From Streptomyces sp. NBC_01428 (lineage in GTDB: Bacteria > Actinomycetota > Actinomycetes > Streptomycetales > Streptomycetaceae): a stretch of 64,000 nt of DNA. The position numbers were made by a program, and so were the translations under genes. The stretch covers positions 620,001 through 684,000 of the forward strand of contig NZ_CP109499.1 of assembly GCF_036231965.1 (NCBI RefSeq), read 5' to 3'. Shown here piece after piece: positions 1 through 7,968 of this stretch; the first letter of the stretch is position 1; every line of letters starts with the position of its first letter. Under the pieces are notes generated by a model. It saw only the letters and a list, made by a program, of their open reading frames with translations, did not search any database and was not told the DNA's origin.

Positions 1-1574
1 TCCAGGAGGTCGGTGAACCTCGTGCCGGGGGTGGAGTCCGGCACGCGGAGGCGGGCGGTGACGGTGTGGCCGGAGAAGTTGTGGAGCGCCAGGACGCTGC
101 CGTCGGTGGTGTGGCTGAAGTGGGCCAGGACCGCTCGCTCACCCGTGTCGAGCACGCGGTACTCGCCCCAGGCCAGTTCGGGAGCCTCCCGGTAGCGCTC
201 CACGAACAGCCGGATGCGGCTCAGCAACGAGCCGGGGTCGCGGCTCTGGTCGTAGACGTTGACCTTCCTCGGGGTGAAGGCGCCGTCCGCGAGCGGGTTG
301 GGGAACTTCTCGGGGTCGGCGGTCGAGAATCCCGCGCCCGTCTCGGGAGTCCACTGCATGGGGGTGCGGACGGCCTGACGTCCCTCGGCGGAGAGGTTCT
401 CCCCCATGCCGATCTCCTCGCCGTAGAAGAGGACCGGGGTGCCCGGGAGGGTGAAGAGCAGGCTGTAGGCGAGTTCGACGCGGCGCCGGTCGCCGTCGAC
501 CATGGGCGGCAGCCTGCGTCGCAGGCCCCGGTCGTAGAGCTGCATGTCCTTGTCCGGGCCGAAGGTCTCGAAGACTTCGGCGCGTTCGGCGTCGGTCAGC
601 TTGTCCAGGGTGAGTTCGTCGTGGTTGCGGACGAACGTGGCCCAGTGGGCGTCGCGCGGGGCGGCGGGGCGTTCCCGAAGTGAACCGGCCAGCGGCCCCG
701 CGTCCTCGCGCGCAAGGGACAGATACATCTGCTGCATGCCGACGAAGTCGAAACACATGGTGAGTTCGTCACCGCGGTCCGAGTCCGGGTCGCCGAAGAA
801 GCGGGCGAGGTCGCCGTACGGAAGGTTCACCTCGCCCAAGAGGACCGACTCGCCGTTGCGGCGGCCGAGGAAGGCGCGCAGATCGGCGAGGTAGGCGTGC
901 GGGTCCGGCAGCGCGCCGGCGTCGTCCTGCCCGTCCGTCTCCAGCAGGAAGGGCACGGCGTCGACCCGGAACCCCGACAGACCGAGCTGTGTCCAGAAGC
1001 CCATGACGCGGGCTATCTCGTCCCGCACTGCGGGGTTGGCGACGTTCAGGTCGGGCTGCTGCTTGTAGAAGCGGTGCAGGTAGTACTGGCCGCTGCCCTC
1101 GTCGTACTCCCAGAGGCTGTCCTCGGCGTCGGGGAAGACCACGCCCTGGGGGCCGTCCTCGGGAGGCTCGTCCTGCCAGACGTACCAGTCGCGGTGGGCC
1201 GAGTCCCGGCTGGAACGCGCGTCCTTGAACCACGGGTGGTCCTCGGAGGTGTGGTTGACGACGAGGTCGGCGATCACGCGGATGCCGCGGTCCTTGGCGG
1301 TACGGACGAACTCGGTGAAGTCACCGAGCGTGCCGAGGCGGGGGTCGACGCCGTAGAAGTCCGTGATGTCGTACCCGTCGTCGCGTTCGCGCGTCGGATA
1401 GAAGGGCATCAGCCACAGGCAGGTCACACCGAGCCGTACGAGATGGTCAATGCGCTGGGTGAGGCCGGCGAAGTCGCCGATCCCGTCGCCGTTGCCGTCC
1501 TGGTAGGTCTCGACGTCCAGGCAGTACACCACCGCGTTCTTCCACCACAGGTCGGACGTGCGGGTCAGACGCAT
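1..1574 (-). CDS. GH13 alpha-amylase/trehalose-synthase-like glucosyl hydrolase (3' end cut by window edge)
   Basis: Cytoplasmic alpha-glucan or alpha-glucoside enzyme of family GH13; the product is close to trehalose synthase and oligo-1,6-glucosidase in its motifs. The N-terminus has WWKNAVVYCLDVETYQDGNG. The (beta/alpha)8 barrel shows region I DLVVNH, the nucleophile region GFRVDAVPF (Asp about 204), the acid/base region LLGEVNLPY (Glu about 247) and RNHDE (Asp about 319). There is no signal peptide. About 524 residues are visible and the C-terminal beta domain runs off the left edge. The ATG at 1574 has an AAGGAG site and overlaps the upstream oxidoreductase stop by 10 bases, so translation is probably coupled. 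The exact substrate cannot be told from sequence. Confidence 0.9.
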   Translation of the reverse strand, partial: MRLTRTSDLWWKNAVVYCLDVETYQDGNGDGIGDFAGLTQRIDHLVRLGVTCLWLMPFYPTRERDDGYDITDFYGVDPRLGTLGDFTEFVRTAKDRGIRVIADLVVNHTSEDHPWFKDARSSRDSAHRDWYVWQDEPPEDGPQGVVFPDAEDSLWEYDEGSGQYYLHRFYKQQPDLNVANPAVRDEIARVMGFWTQLGLSGFRVDAVPFLLETDGQDDAGALPDPHAYLADLRAFLGRRNGESVLLGEVNLPYGDLARFFGDPDSDRGDELTMCFDFVGMQQMYLSLAREDAGPLAGSLRERPAAPRDAHWATFVRNHDELTLDKLTDAERAEVFETFGPDKDMQLYDRGLRRRLPPMVDGDRRRVELAYSLLFTLPGTPVLFYGEEIGMGENLSAEGRQAVRTPMQWTPETGAGFSTADPEKFPNPLADGAFTPRKVNVYDQSRDPGSLLSRIRLFVERYREAPELAWGEYRVLDTGERAVLAHFSHTTDGSVLALHNFSGHTVTARLRVPDSTPGTRFTDLL

Positions 1575-2569
1575 CGGTACTCCTTCGCCGTGGCGGGGAA
1601 CGGACGGGTGACGTCGAGCTGAGGCAGCACCTCTGCCCCGAACGCATCGATGAACGGGCCCTGTTCGCGGCCCACATGGTGCAGCATCACGCTGTCGAAG
1701 CCGAGGTCGGCGTACTCCTGGAGCCAGGCCGTGTGCTGCCCGAGATCGGAGGAGACGTTGACCGTGCGCGCGACCTGCTCGGGCGTGACGTGCTCGCTGA
1801 CGATGTCGAAGAGTTCCGCGGAGTCCAGGTCCCAACTGGCCGGGGGCGAGTGGACGTTGGTGCGCCACTGGTCGTGGGCCAGCGCCAGCGCCTCGTCCTC
1901 GTCGGGTGCCCAGCTCAGGTGGACCTGGAGGTGCAGGGGACCGCGGCCACCCGCGTCCCGGTAGGCGTCAGCGATCTCGCGCAGCCGTTCGCGCGGTGCG
2001 TTGACCGTGATGAGGCCGTCCGCCCATTCGGCGCACCAGGCGGCGGTGGCCGTGCTGCACGCGGCCCCGATGAGCGGCGGCACCGCGGGCGGCAGGGTCC
2101 ACAGCCGTGCCCGGTCCACGGTCACCAGACCGTTGTGACTGACCTCCTCCCCCTCGAGGAGTGCGCGGATGATGTCGACGCACTCCCGCAGGCGCGCGTT
2201 GCGCAGGTCCTTGCGGGGCCAACGGGCGCCGGTGATGTGTTCGTTGGATGCCTCTCCGCTCCCTAGGGCCGCCCAGAACCTGCCCGGGTACATGGACGCG
2301 AGACTCGCGACGGCCTGGGCGACGATCGCGGGGTGGTAGCGCTGGCCGGGTGCGTTGACGACGCCGAACGGTGTCTGGTCGGTGGCCTGGAGCGCTGCGC
2401 CGAGCCACGACCAGGCGAATCCGGACTCGCCCTGGCGCACGCTCCACGGGGAGAAGTGGTCCGAGCACATGGCGGCGGTGAACCCGGCCTGCTCCGCCCG
2501 CACCACGGCGTCGAGGAGATCCGCGGGCGGGATCTGTTCGTGCGAGGCGTGTAATCCGTAGACAGTCAT
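1565..2569 (-). CDS. LLM-class (luciferase-like) FMN/F420 oxidoreductase, TIGR03885-like
   Basis: A 334-residue member of the bacterial luciferase-like monooxygenase superfamily, a flavin- or F420-using TIM barrel. Features seen: the N-terminal YGLHASHEQIPPADLLDAV, the SDHFSPW segment, and the GSGEASNEHITG loop typical of LLM enzymes close to the TIGR03885 group. It lies directly upstream of a GH13 enzyme and overlaps it by 10 bases. An ATG start at 2569 has no good ribosome site; an in-frame GTG at 2587 has GAGG seven bases upstream and may be the true start, adding six residues. The longer open frame to 2761 is Arg/Pro-rich and looks non-coding. The substrate is unknown. Confidence 0.85.
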   Translation of the reverse strand: MTVYGLHASHEQIPPADLLDAVVRAEQAGFTAAMCSDHFSPWSVRQGESGFAWSWLGAALQATDQTPFGVVNAPGQRYHPAIVAQAVASLASMYPGRFWAALGSGEASNEHITGARWPRKDLRNARLRECVDIIRALLEGEEVSHNGLVTVDRARLWTLPPAVPPLIGAACSTATAAWCAEWADGLITVNAPRERLREIADAYRDAGGRGPLHLQVHLSWAPDEDEALALAHDQWRTNVHSPPASWDLDSAELFDIVSEHVTPEQVARTVNVSSDLGQHTAWLQEYADLGFDSVMLHHVGREQGPFIDAFGAEVLPQLDVTRPFPATAKEYRCV

Positions 2570-3042
2570 GGCGCGCCGAGTACCCACGCGCGCGGACCTC
2601 AGTGGGGTCCGGGCCGGGGGAAGTTCGCGGAATCGCGGTAGTGCTGGTCCCGTCACGGCGCGCCGTGCCGCGTTCGCCGTGGTGGGAGGCCTGCGGGTCG
2701 GCGGCGCGAGCTGCCCGGCCGCGCGAGGAAGAGGTCCGCGCGATCGCGGTCGTACCGACACTGCCCCGCCTCCGGCGTCCCGCCGACGCGCATGCAGCGC
2801 TGCCGCCCCTGCCGCCCTGCGTTCCCCTTCCGTCCTCCGCTCCCCCCTCCCTCCTGACTGCCTCCTCCGTCGTGCCCGTGATGAACGGCCACCACGTGCA
2901 CGGTGATGGTGGTGTGGGGCGCGACGTCACCGCGCCGGACACCACCCGGGCGAGGGACGGTCTTTCCCCCGGTGGAGCGGATCTTCCGTACAGCCGGGTG
3001 ATCACCCGCACCCCGGAGGGGGACACGGCTGTTGATCATGGC
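2570..3042. other. Intergenic region, 473 bases, divergent
   Basis: Separates the leftward LLM oxidoreductase from the rightward STAS gene, so it should hold two promoters. All six frames give only Arg/Pro/Ala-rich conceptual proteins. I see no clear hairpin or repeat. A GGGTAC at 2580-2585 (minus strand) lacks a partner -35 element. Confidence 0.5.
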
Positions 3043-3447
3043 GTGAGTACCGCGGGCATTCTTCCGATACTGACCGATCCGAACACCGCTGTCGGGGACA
3101 CCGACCGTGCGAAGGAGCCGGGCGCCGGCGCGCCCGGCGACATAATCATCCGTTCCTGCACCACCATCGACCAGGCTCTGCGCATCGAGCTGCAGGGCGA
3201 GATCGACCACTACAGCACCGGTGCGCTCCGGGCGCTGCTCGCCTCGGCCGCCGCCCTGGGCTATGTCCATCTGAGCGTCGACACGCGGCACGTCGTCTTC
3301 GCGGACTCGGCGCTCCTGAACGCGCTCGACTGCTGGAGCCGCTGTCGGCGGCGCCTTCGGTTCGGTCCCCGCTCCGCCGTCGTCCAGCGTCTCCTGGACG
3401 CAGCGCGCCCCGTCCGCCGGACGGCACCCAAGGGGGTGCGGGTATGA
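3043..3447 (+). CDS. Divergent STAS-domain protein (anti-anti-sigma-like)
   Basis: About 134 residues with a STAS fold signature: LRIELQGEIDHYSTGALRAL in the first half and VDTRHVVFADSALLNAL at the site where anti-sigma antagonists carry D-S-[ST]-G. The usual Asp-Ser pair is present as ADSALL, but the following Gly is replaced by Ala. The C-terminal helix region is shortened (GPRSAVVQRLLDAARPVRR). Partner switching by phosphorylation of that Ser is therefore possible but not certain. The start is uncertain: GTG at 3043 lacks a well-spaced ribosome site, although GGAGGGGG lies 23 bases upstream. The gene ends near a strong hairpin shared with the convergent histidine kinase. Confidence 0.6.
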   Translation: MSTAGILPILTDPNTAVGDTDRAKEPGAGAPGDIIIRSCTTIDQALRIELQGEIDHYSTGALRALLASAAALGYVHLSVDTRHVVFADSALLNALDCWSRCRRRLRFGPRSAVVQRLLDAARPVRRTAPKGVRV

Positions 3448-3638
3448 CGTCCGCCCGCACGGGCGTGGTCGCACACGCGCCGGGTTCCCTCAGCCGGTTC
3501 GGGCCGCCCGGCCCCGACGGATCCGTCAGGCGGCGCGTTCGGCGCCGGGTGCGTCACCGCCGTCGCCACTGACCCGACCACAGCAGCACCGGTAGGCGAG
3601 CTGGTGTCCCTCCTGCCGTTCGACCCCCCGTCACACGG

Positions 3639-3678
3639 ACGCGGGGGCAACGCCTGGTGTCAGGCGTTGCCCCCGCGT
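3639..3678. terminator. Perfect 18-bp hairpin between convergent genes
   Basis: Arms 3639-3656 and 3661-3678 are perfectly complementary with a GTGT loop. It lies just beyond the stop of the leftward histidine kinase and downstream of the rightward STAS gene, so it can end both transcripts. There is no T-run, as is common in streptomycetes. Confidence 0.8.
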
Positions 3679-3705
3679 CTCTCGCGTCCCGGCTGTCGGC
3701 CGCTG

Positions 3706-5313
3706 TCAGGACGTCGGCACCGTGTCGGCGCGGGTCTCCGCCGGCTCCGCCGACGGAAGGCCCGTCGCCGGCGGCTCGCTCGCCAGGGTGAACATGATGC
3801 GGGTGCCGTCGGTGTACCCGGGGTCGACGAAGATGGTCCCCCCGTGGAACTCGACGATCTTCTTGCACATCGCGAGCCCGATGCCGCTTCCCTTGTACGT
3901 GTCCTTGGTGTGCAGGCGCTGGAAGATCACGAAGACCTGCTCGGCGTACTCGGGGTCGATGCCGATGCCGTTGTCCGTGACGGCGAACTTCCACAGGCTG
4001 CCGTCCTGTTCGGCGGAGACGTGGATCGCCGGCGCCTCGCCGGGACGCCGGAACTTGACCGCGTTGCCGATCAGGTTCTGCCAGAGCATGCTCATCTGCG
4101 TGGGATCGGCGACCAGGGTCGGCAGCTCGTCCCGGGTGATCACCGCACCCGACTCCTCGATGCCGACACTGAGGGCGGAGAGGGTCCGCTTCATCACGCC
4201 GTCGAGGTCGACGCTCTGGTGGGCGTGGTGCACCCGGCCGACGCGGGAGAAGTCGAGCAGGTCGTTGATGAGGGTCTGCATGCGGTTCGCGCCGTCGACC
4301 GCGAAGTCGATGTACTGGTCGGCGCGGTCGTCGAGCTGACCTCCGTAACGCCGCTGGAGCAGCTGGGTGAAGCTGGAGACCTTGCGCAGGGGTTCCTGGA
4401 GGTCGTGGGAGGCGACGTAGGCGAACTGCTCCAGCTCGGCGTTGGAGCGCTTGAGGTCGGCGGACTGCGCGTCGAGCCGCAGTCGGGACTCCTCGCTGAA
4501 GTCCAGTTCCCGTACGAGCCGTCGGCGCATGAACTCGATCTCGCCGCCCAGCCTCCGCAGGTCGGCGGGGCCGGTCGGGGTGATGGGGTGGCCGAAGTCG
4601 CCGTCGGCGATGGTGCGGGCGTCGGATCCGAGCTGTTCGAGCGGTGCGGTGATGCCGCGGCGCAGCGCCTCGAAGACGATGCCCGCGAGCACGACGATGA
4701 GGAGCGCGATGGTGGCGAACACCCAGTTCCGCAGGCGCATCGTGGAGGCCAGGTCGTCCCGGGTCCGGGTCCGGTCGTCGCGGAGTCTGTCCTGTTGGGC
4801 GGTCATGGCCGCCCTCAGCCGGTCGAAGTCCTTCTTGCCCGCGGCGGCTCGCTCGCCGGCTTCCGGTGACGGCGACCCGGGCGGCGAGGCGGCGACCGGC
4901 CGGGCGATCTTCTCCTGCCAGGTCCTGATGTCGTCCTGCACGGTCTTCAGGTCGCGCAGGCGGGCGGGGTCACCCCGGAGCAGTTCCGCGAGCCGTGCGG
5001 TGTTGGTCTTCTGCTCGGCGAGTCCCTCGCGGTAGGGGTCGAGGAAGTCCGGCGTGCCCGTGATGCCGTAGCCGCGGATGCCCGTCTCCTGGTTGAGGAG
5101 AGCCGATTCCAGGCGGATCGAGCTGGTCAGGGCGGGCGACTTCACGTCCACGAGGTCGTCGCTGATCGTGGCCGTTCGCCCGAGGACCCAGGCCCCCATC
5201 GCCCCGAGGAGGCCGAGGACGGTCAACGACACGGCCACTCCGACACGGAGCCAGCGCCGGGTCGTCCACTTGGACAGCCCCCGCGTATGCGGCAGCCTCT
5301 CGTCGCCGGTCAT
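3706..5313 (-). CDS. Sensor histidine kinase: TM-CHASE3-TM-HAMP-HisKA-HATPase
   Basis: A 535-residue membrane sensor kinase. In order: TM helix about 24-46, an extracytoplasmic CHASE3 domain (about 50-185, with the NQETGIRGYGITG motif), a second TM about 190-212, HAMP, a HisKA helix with the phospho-acceptor in YVASHDLQEPLRKV (His303), N box NLIGNAVKF, G1 DNGIGIDPE and G2 KGSGIGLAMC. This is the phytochrome-like kinase subclass that pairs with stand-alone Rcp1-type receivers. Such a receiver gene starts 114 bases away, transcribed divergently. The ATG at 5313 has GGAGGAG nine bases upstream. The signal is unknown. A close paralogue lies at 50377-51996. Confidence 0.93.
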   Translation of the reverse strand: MTGDERLPHTRGLSKWTTRRWLRVGVAVSLTVLGLLGAMGAWVLGRTATISDDLVDVKSPALTSSIRLESALLNQETGIRGYGITGTPDFLDPYREGLAEQKTNTARLAELLRGDPARLRDLKTVQDDIRTWQEKIARPVAASPPGSPSPEAGERAAAGKKDFDRLRAAMTAQQDRLRDDRTRTRDDLASTMRLRNWVFATIALLIVVLAGIVFEALRRGITAPLEQLGSDARTIADGDFGHPITPTGPADLRRLGGEIEFMRRRLVRELDFSEESRLRLDAQSADLKRSNAELEQFAYVASHDLQEPLRKVSSFTQLLQRRYGGQLDDRADQYIDFAVDGANRMQTLINDLLDFSRVGRVHHAHQSVDLDGVMKRTLSALSVGIEESGAVITRDELPTLVADPTQMSMLWQNLIGNAVKFRRPGEAPAIHVSAEQDGSLWKFAVTDNGIGIDPEYAEQVFVIFQRLHTKDTYKGSGIGLAMCKKIVEFHGGTIFVDPGYTDGTRIMFTLASEPPATGLPSAEPAETRADTVPTS

Positions 5314-5377
5314 CCTCTGACTCCTCCGTCGTGACGGCCGCCCTGAGGGCGGCGCAGCGCACACTCTAGAGGGCGGT

Positions 5378-5419
5378 CGACAACGGTTGTTGTCGCGGGG
5401 GCGGTCCGGGGCCTAATGT
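5378..5419 (+). promoter_or_regulatory. 7-bp-arm palindrome overlapping a candidate promoter for a leaderless transcript
   Basis: A perfect inverted repeat CGACAAC-GGTT-GTTGTCG (5378-5395) overlaps a -35-like TTGTCG (5390-5395). An 18-base spacer follows, then TAATGT (5414-5419). The distance from TAATGT to the ATG at 5427 is seven bases, so transcription could start at the start codon and give a leaderless mRNA, which fits the lack of a ribosome site there. The palindrome sits where a repressor would act on this promoter and lies 65 bases from the divergent kinase start. This is inference from spacing only. Confidence 0.45.
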
Positions 5420-5426
5420 GCCGGGT

Positions 5427-6209
5427 ATGCCTGGCAAGAACTTCGTCGTGCCGACCACCCCGCAGGAGACAGCCGTCCTCGCGGACGCCGCGGTCGACGA
5501 ACTTGCGCGGCGCATCGCCCACCAGCTCATGGAAGACCCACCGCCTCCGCCGGCGGCCGCCGATCCCACGCACGCACTCACCCGGCTGCACGTCCTGACG
5601 CATCTCCAGCGGGCCGCCGAACGCCTCCAGCGTGAAGCGGCCGTGGACGCCGCCCGCGCGGGCGCCGGCTATCCGCAGATCGGCGAGGCCTCGGACATGA
5701 CACGCCAAGGCGCCCGCCGTCGCTGGCCCGGAATCTTCCACCACTCCCATGAAGCACCCACGGAGCTACCGATGATGACCTCCCCCACCCGCCCCTTCGA
5801 CGTCCTGCTCGTCGAAGACGACGTCGCCGACGCCATGCTCATCGAGGAGGCCCTCTCCGAGCGTGGCGCCCGCAACCTGGTCCAGGTCACCGACGGTGTC
5901 GCCGCGCTGGAGCACCTGCGCGACCCGGACAGCGTGCGCCCCGACCTCATCGTGCTCGACCTCAACATGCCCCGCATGAACGGCCGCGAGCTGCTCCAGG
6001 TCCTCAAGACGGACGATGATCTGCAGACGATCCCGGTGGTCGTCCTCACCACGTCCTCCGCGCCGGACGACGTCACCGGCGCCTACAACAGCCACGCCAA
6101 CGCGTACGTGACGAAGCCCGTGAACCTGGTGGAGTTCGAACAGGCTGTGCAGAGCATCGACGCCTTCTACCTGGAGACGGCGACCCGACTGCCGCGGGGC
6201 GAGAGCTGA
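5427..6209 (+). CDS. HTH-like N-terminal domain fused to Rcp1-type response-regulator receiver
   Basis: One open frame of 260 residues. Residues 1-105 form an Ala/Arg-rich helical region ending in GYPQIGEASDMTRQGARRRWPG, which resembles a short helix-turn-helix. The rest is a stand-alone receiver (VLLVEDDVADAML, phospho-acceptor Asp178 in LIVLDLNMP, Thr in VVLTTSS, Lys in YVTKPV). An internal ATG-ATG at 5772/5775 has GGAG 6-9 bases upstream and would give a normal free receiver of about 145 residues. So the locus may make a fusion, a separate receiver, or both. It is divergent from the CHASE3 kinase at 3706-5313, its likely phosphodonor. A GTG at 5418 is another possible start. Confidence 0.8.
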   Translation: MPGKNFVVPTTPQETAVLADAAVDELARRIAHQLMEDPPPPPAAADPTHALTRLHVLTHLQRAAERLQREAAVDAARAGAGYPQIGEASDMTRQGARRRWPGIFHHSHEAPTELPMMTSPTRPFDVLLVEDDVADAMLIEEALSERGARNLVQVTDGVAALEHLRDPDSVRPDLIVLDLNMPRMNGRELLQVLKTDDDLQTIPVVVLTTSSAPDDVTGAYNSHANAYVTKPVNLVEFEQAVQSIDAFYLETATRLPRGES

Positions 6210-6281
6210 CGGGCGAGGCGAGGGGGGCCCCGGTCCGCGGCGTCGGACGGTACCGGGGTCACCCTTCGTTCGAATATTCTG

Positions 6282-6306
6282 GTGTGGAAGGCTCAGTCCT
6301 GGGTAC
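6282..6306 (+). promoter_or_regulatory. Candidate SigB-type promoter (GTGT-N15-GGGTAC)
   Basis: GTGT at 6282-6285 and GGGTAC at 6301-6306 are separated by 15 bases. This matches the published form of S. coelicolor SigB-type promoters (GNNT-N14-16-GGGTAC/T). It lies 69 bases upstream of the SigB-type sigma gene, as expected for autoregulation. Confidence 0.6.
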
Positions 6307-6374
6307 GCGCCTTCTTGCGTCGGACTCGAGCAGCCGGCGGCACGGGGGCTTGCACTGTAGGGAGGGGATCTGAC

Positions 6375-7214
6375 ATGACGGTGACCGCAGCGACGGAAGC
6401 ACGAACGACAACGCTTCCGGAGGTGACCGACCCGTCTCGGGTCACTCCGAAGGACGCCCGTGAGCTGTCGAGGCTGTTCTTCGACCAGCTCGCCGTCCTG
6501 GAAGAGGGCACGCCCGAGTACCAGTACGCCCGCAACACCCTGATCGAGATGAACATCACCCTCGTCCGTTTCGCGGCCGCGCGGTTCCGCAGCCGCAGTC
6601 ACGACGAGATGGAGGACATCGTCCAGGTCGGCACGATCGGCCTCATCAAGGCCATCGACCGGTTCGAGCTGACCCGCGAGGTGGAGTTCACCTCCTTCGC
6701 CGTGCCGTACATCGTCGGCGAGATCAAGCGCTTCTTCCGCGACACCAGCTGGGCCGTGCACGTCCCGCGGCGTCTGCAGGAGGCCCGGATCCAGCTCGCG
6801 AAGGCCACCGAGGAGCTCCGCACCCGCCTCGGCCGTACCCCCACGGTCAAGGAGCTCTCGCAGCTGATGTGCCTCAGCGAGGAGGAGGTCAACGAGGCGC
6901 GTCTCGCGTCCAACGGCTACACGTCCTCCTCGCTCGACGCCACCATCAGCTCCAGCAACGACGGTGAGGCCGCTCTCGCGGACTTCATCGGCGCGGACGA
7001 CAACGCCCTGGAACTGGTCGAGGACTTCAACGCGCTGGCCCCCATGATCGCCGGGCTGGACGACCGCGAGCGCCGCATCATCCACATGCGGTTCGTCGAC
7101 GAACTGACCCAGGCCCAGATCGGCGAACACCTCGGCGTCTCCCAGATGCACGTCTCCCGCCTCCTCAACCGCACTCTGGCCAAGCTCCGCGAAGGCATGC
7201 TCAGCACCACGTGA
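6375..7214 (+). CDS. RNA polymerase sigma factor of the SigB/SigF/SigG family
   Basis: A 279-residue alternative sigma factor. Region 2 includes NTLIEMNITLVRFAAARFRSR, MEDIVQVGTIGLIKAIDRFELTREVEFTSFAVPYIVGEIKRFFRDTSW. Region 3 has TPTVKELSQLMCLSEEEV. Region 4 has DDRERRIIHMRFVDELTQAQIGEHLGVSQMHVSRLLNRTLAKLR. These signatures are those of the stress/sporulation SigB-F-G group of Gram-positive bacteria. The ATG at 6375 has GGAGGGG ten bases upstream. A SigB-type promoter precedes it and a strong hairpin follows. The neighbours are an RsbW-like kinase, RsbQ, RsbP and RsbV homologues, so its activity is probably set by partner switching. Which of the many Streptomyces paralogues it matches cannot be decided here. 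Confidence 0.93.
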   Translation: MTVTAATEARTTTLPEVTDPSRVTPKDARELSRLFFDQLAVLEEGTPEYQYARNTLIEMNITLVRFAAARFRSRSHDEMEDIVQVGTIGLIKAIDRFELTREVEFTSFAVPYIVGEIKRFFRDTSWAVHVPRRLQEARIQLAKATEELRTRLGRTPTVKELSQLMCLSEEEVNEARLASNGYTSSSLDATISSSNDGEAALADFIGADDNALELVEDFNALAPMIAGLDDRERRIIHMRFVDELTQAQIGEHLGVSQMHVSRLLNRTLAKLREGMLSTT

Positions 7215-7247
7215 TCACGGCGCGCGTCCTGTGCGCGTACGGAAATC

Positions 7248-7277
7248 GAGGCGTCCGCCCCGCGGGGTGGACGCCTC
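7248..7277 (+). terminator. Hairpin after the sigma gene
   Basis: Arms 7248-7259 and 7266-7277 (GAGGCGTCCGCC against the GGTGGACGCCTC side, one G-U pair) enclose a six-base GC loop. It lies 33 bases after the sigma stop and suggests that the sigma gene is transcribed separately from the downstream rsb-like genes. Confidence 0.7.
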
Positions 7278-7437
7278 CGCCGTTTCCGGAACGCGGGTCG
7301 GCGGGACGGGAGGGCCCGTGAACGGCGATGCCCGGCGCACCTTTGGGCGTCGGCCCGGCGGTGGGCCAGGTAACGTGCCGTGGCGAGCGTACGCGGCGCC
7401 TGCGGGGGTAGTCGGCGGGAGACGGAAGCGGGCACAG

Positions 7438-7905
7438 ATGGACGAATCATCCGGCACGGCCGGCGGTGAAAGGGCAGGTGCGGGCCCTCCTCTGGAAACC
7501 TCACTCGAACTGGACGGCGACGGTTCCCGTATCGCCCAGGCGCGCCATCTCGCGGCCGCCTTCCTGTCGAAGGTGAAGGACCCTCAGGGCATTCCGGTCG
7601 TCACGGCCGTGGTGGAGGTCGTCCAGCTGATCGTCAGCGAACTGGTCACCAACGCCCGCAAGCACGCGCCGGGACCGGCACGTCTGCGGCTCCGGGTGAT
7701 GGGCGCGGTGCTGCGGGTCGAACTCTGGGACAGCAGTCCCGTCCTGCCGTCGGCCAAGGCGGCGGACCCCGCGCGCATCGGCCAGCACGGCCTCGAGATC
7801 GTCACCGCCCTCGCGCAGACCCTCACCATCGAACAGACGCCCGTCGGCAAGCGCATCACCGCGGACATCCCGCTGGGCGCGGCTCCCGCGCCGAGTGCCG
7901 TCTGA
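7438..7905 (+). CDS. RsbW-like ATP-binding protein (HATPase_c, anti-sigma kinase family)
   Basis: A 155-residue GHKL-type ATPase of the RsbW/SpoIIAB-like group common in streptomycetes. The N box is VSELVTNARKHAPG (about 60-75), and the glycine box is GQHGLEIVTAL with the preceding D-P-A-R-I. Such proteins bind sigma factors or STAS proteins and phosphorylate the STAS partner. It lies between the SigB-type sigma gene and the rsbQ/rsbP/rsbV-like genes, the expected place for the switch kinase. Streptomyces has dozens of paralogues, so the target is inferred from position only. The ATG at 7438 has a weak ribosome site. A weak SigB-like element (GCGT-N15-GGGTAG) lies at 7387-7411. Confidence 0.85.
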   Translation: MDESSGTAGGERAGAGPPLETSLELDGDGSRIAQARHLAAAFLSKVKDPQGIPVVTAVVEVVQLIVSELVTNARKHAPGPARLRLRVMGAVLRVELWDSSPVLPSAKAADPARIGQHGLEIVTALAQTLTIEQTPVGKRITADIPLGAAPAPSAV

Positions 7906-7968
7906 CCGGGCTCACTCCCGGGACCTCCGGCGCCGCGACGATCAGAACGAGACAGCGAGGATGTGCCC

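Noticed and set aside
2580..2585. GGGTAC (minus) upstream of the LLM gene
   Set aside because: No GNNT at 14-16 bases upstream, so not called a SigB-type promoter.
3604..4869. 421-residue plus-strand frame over the histidine kinase
   Set aside because: Antisense to clear HATPase/HisKA coding sequence; its residues are a codon-bias artefact.
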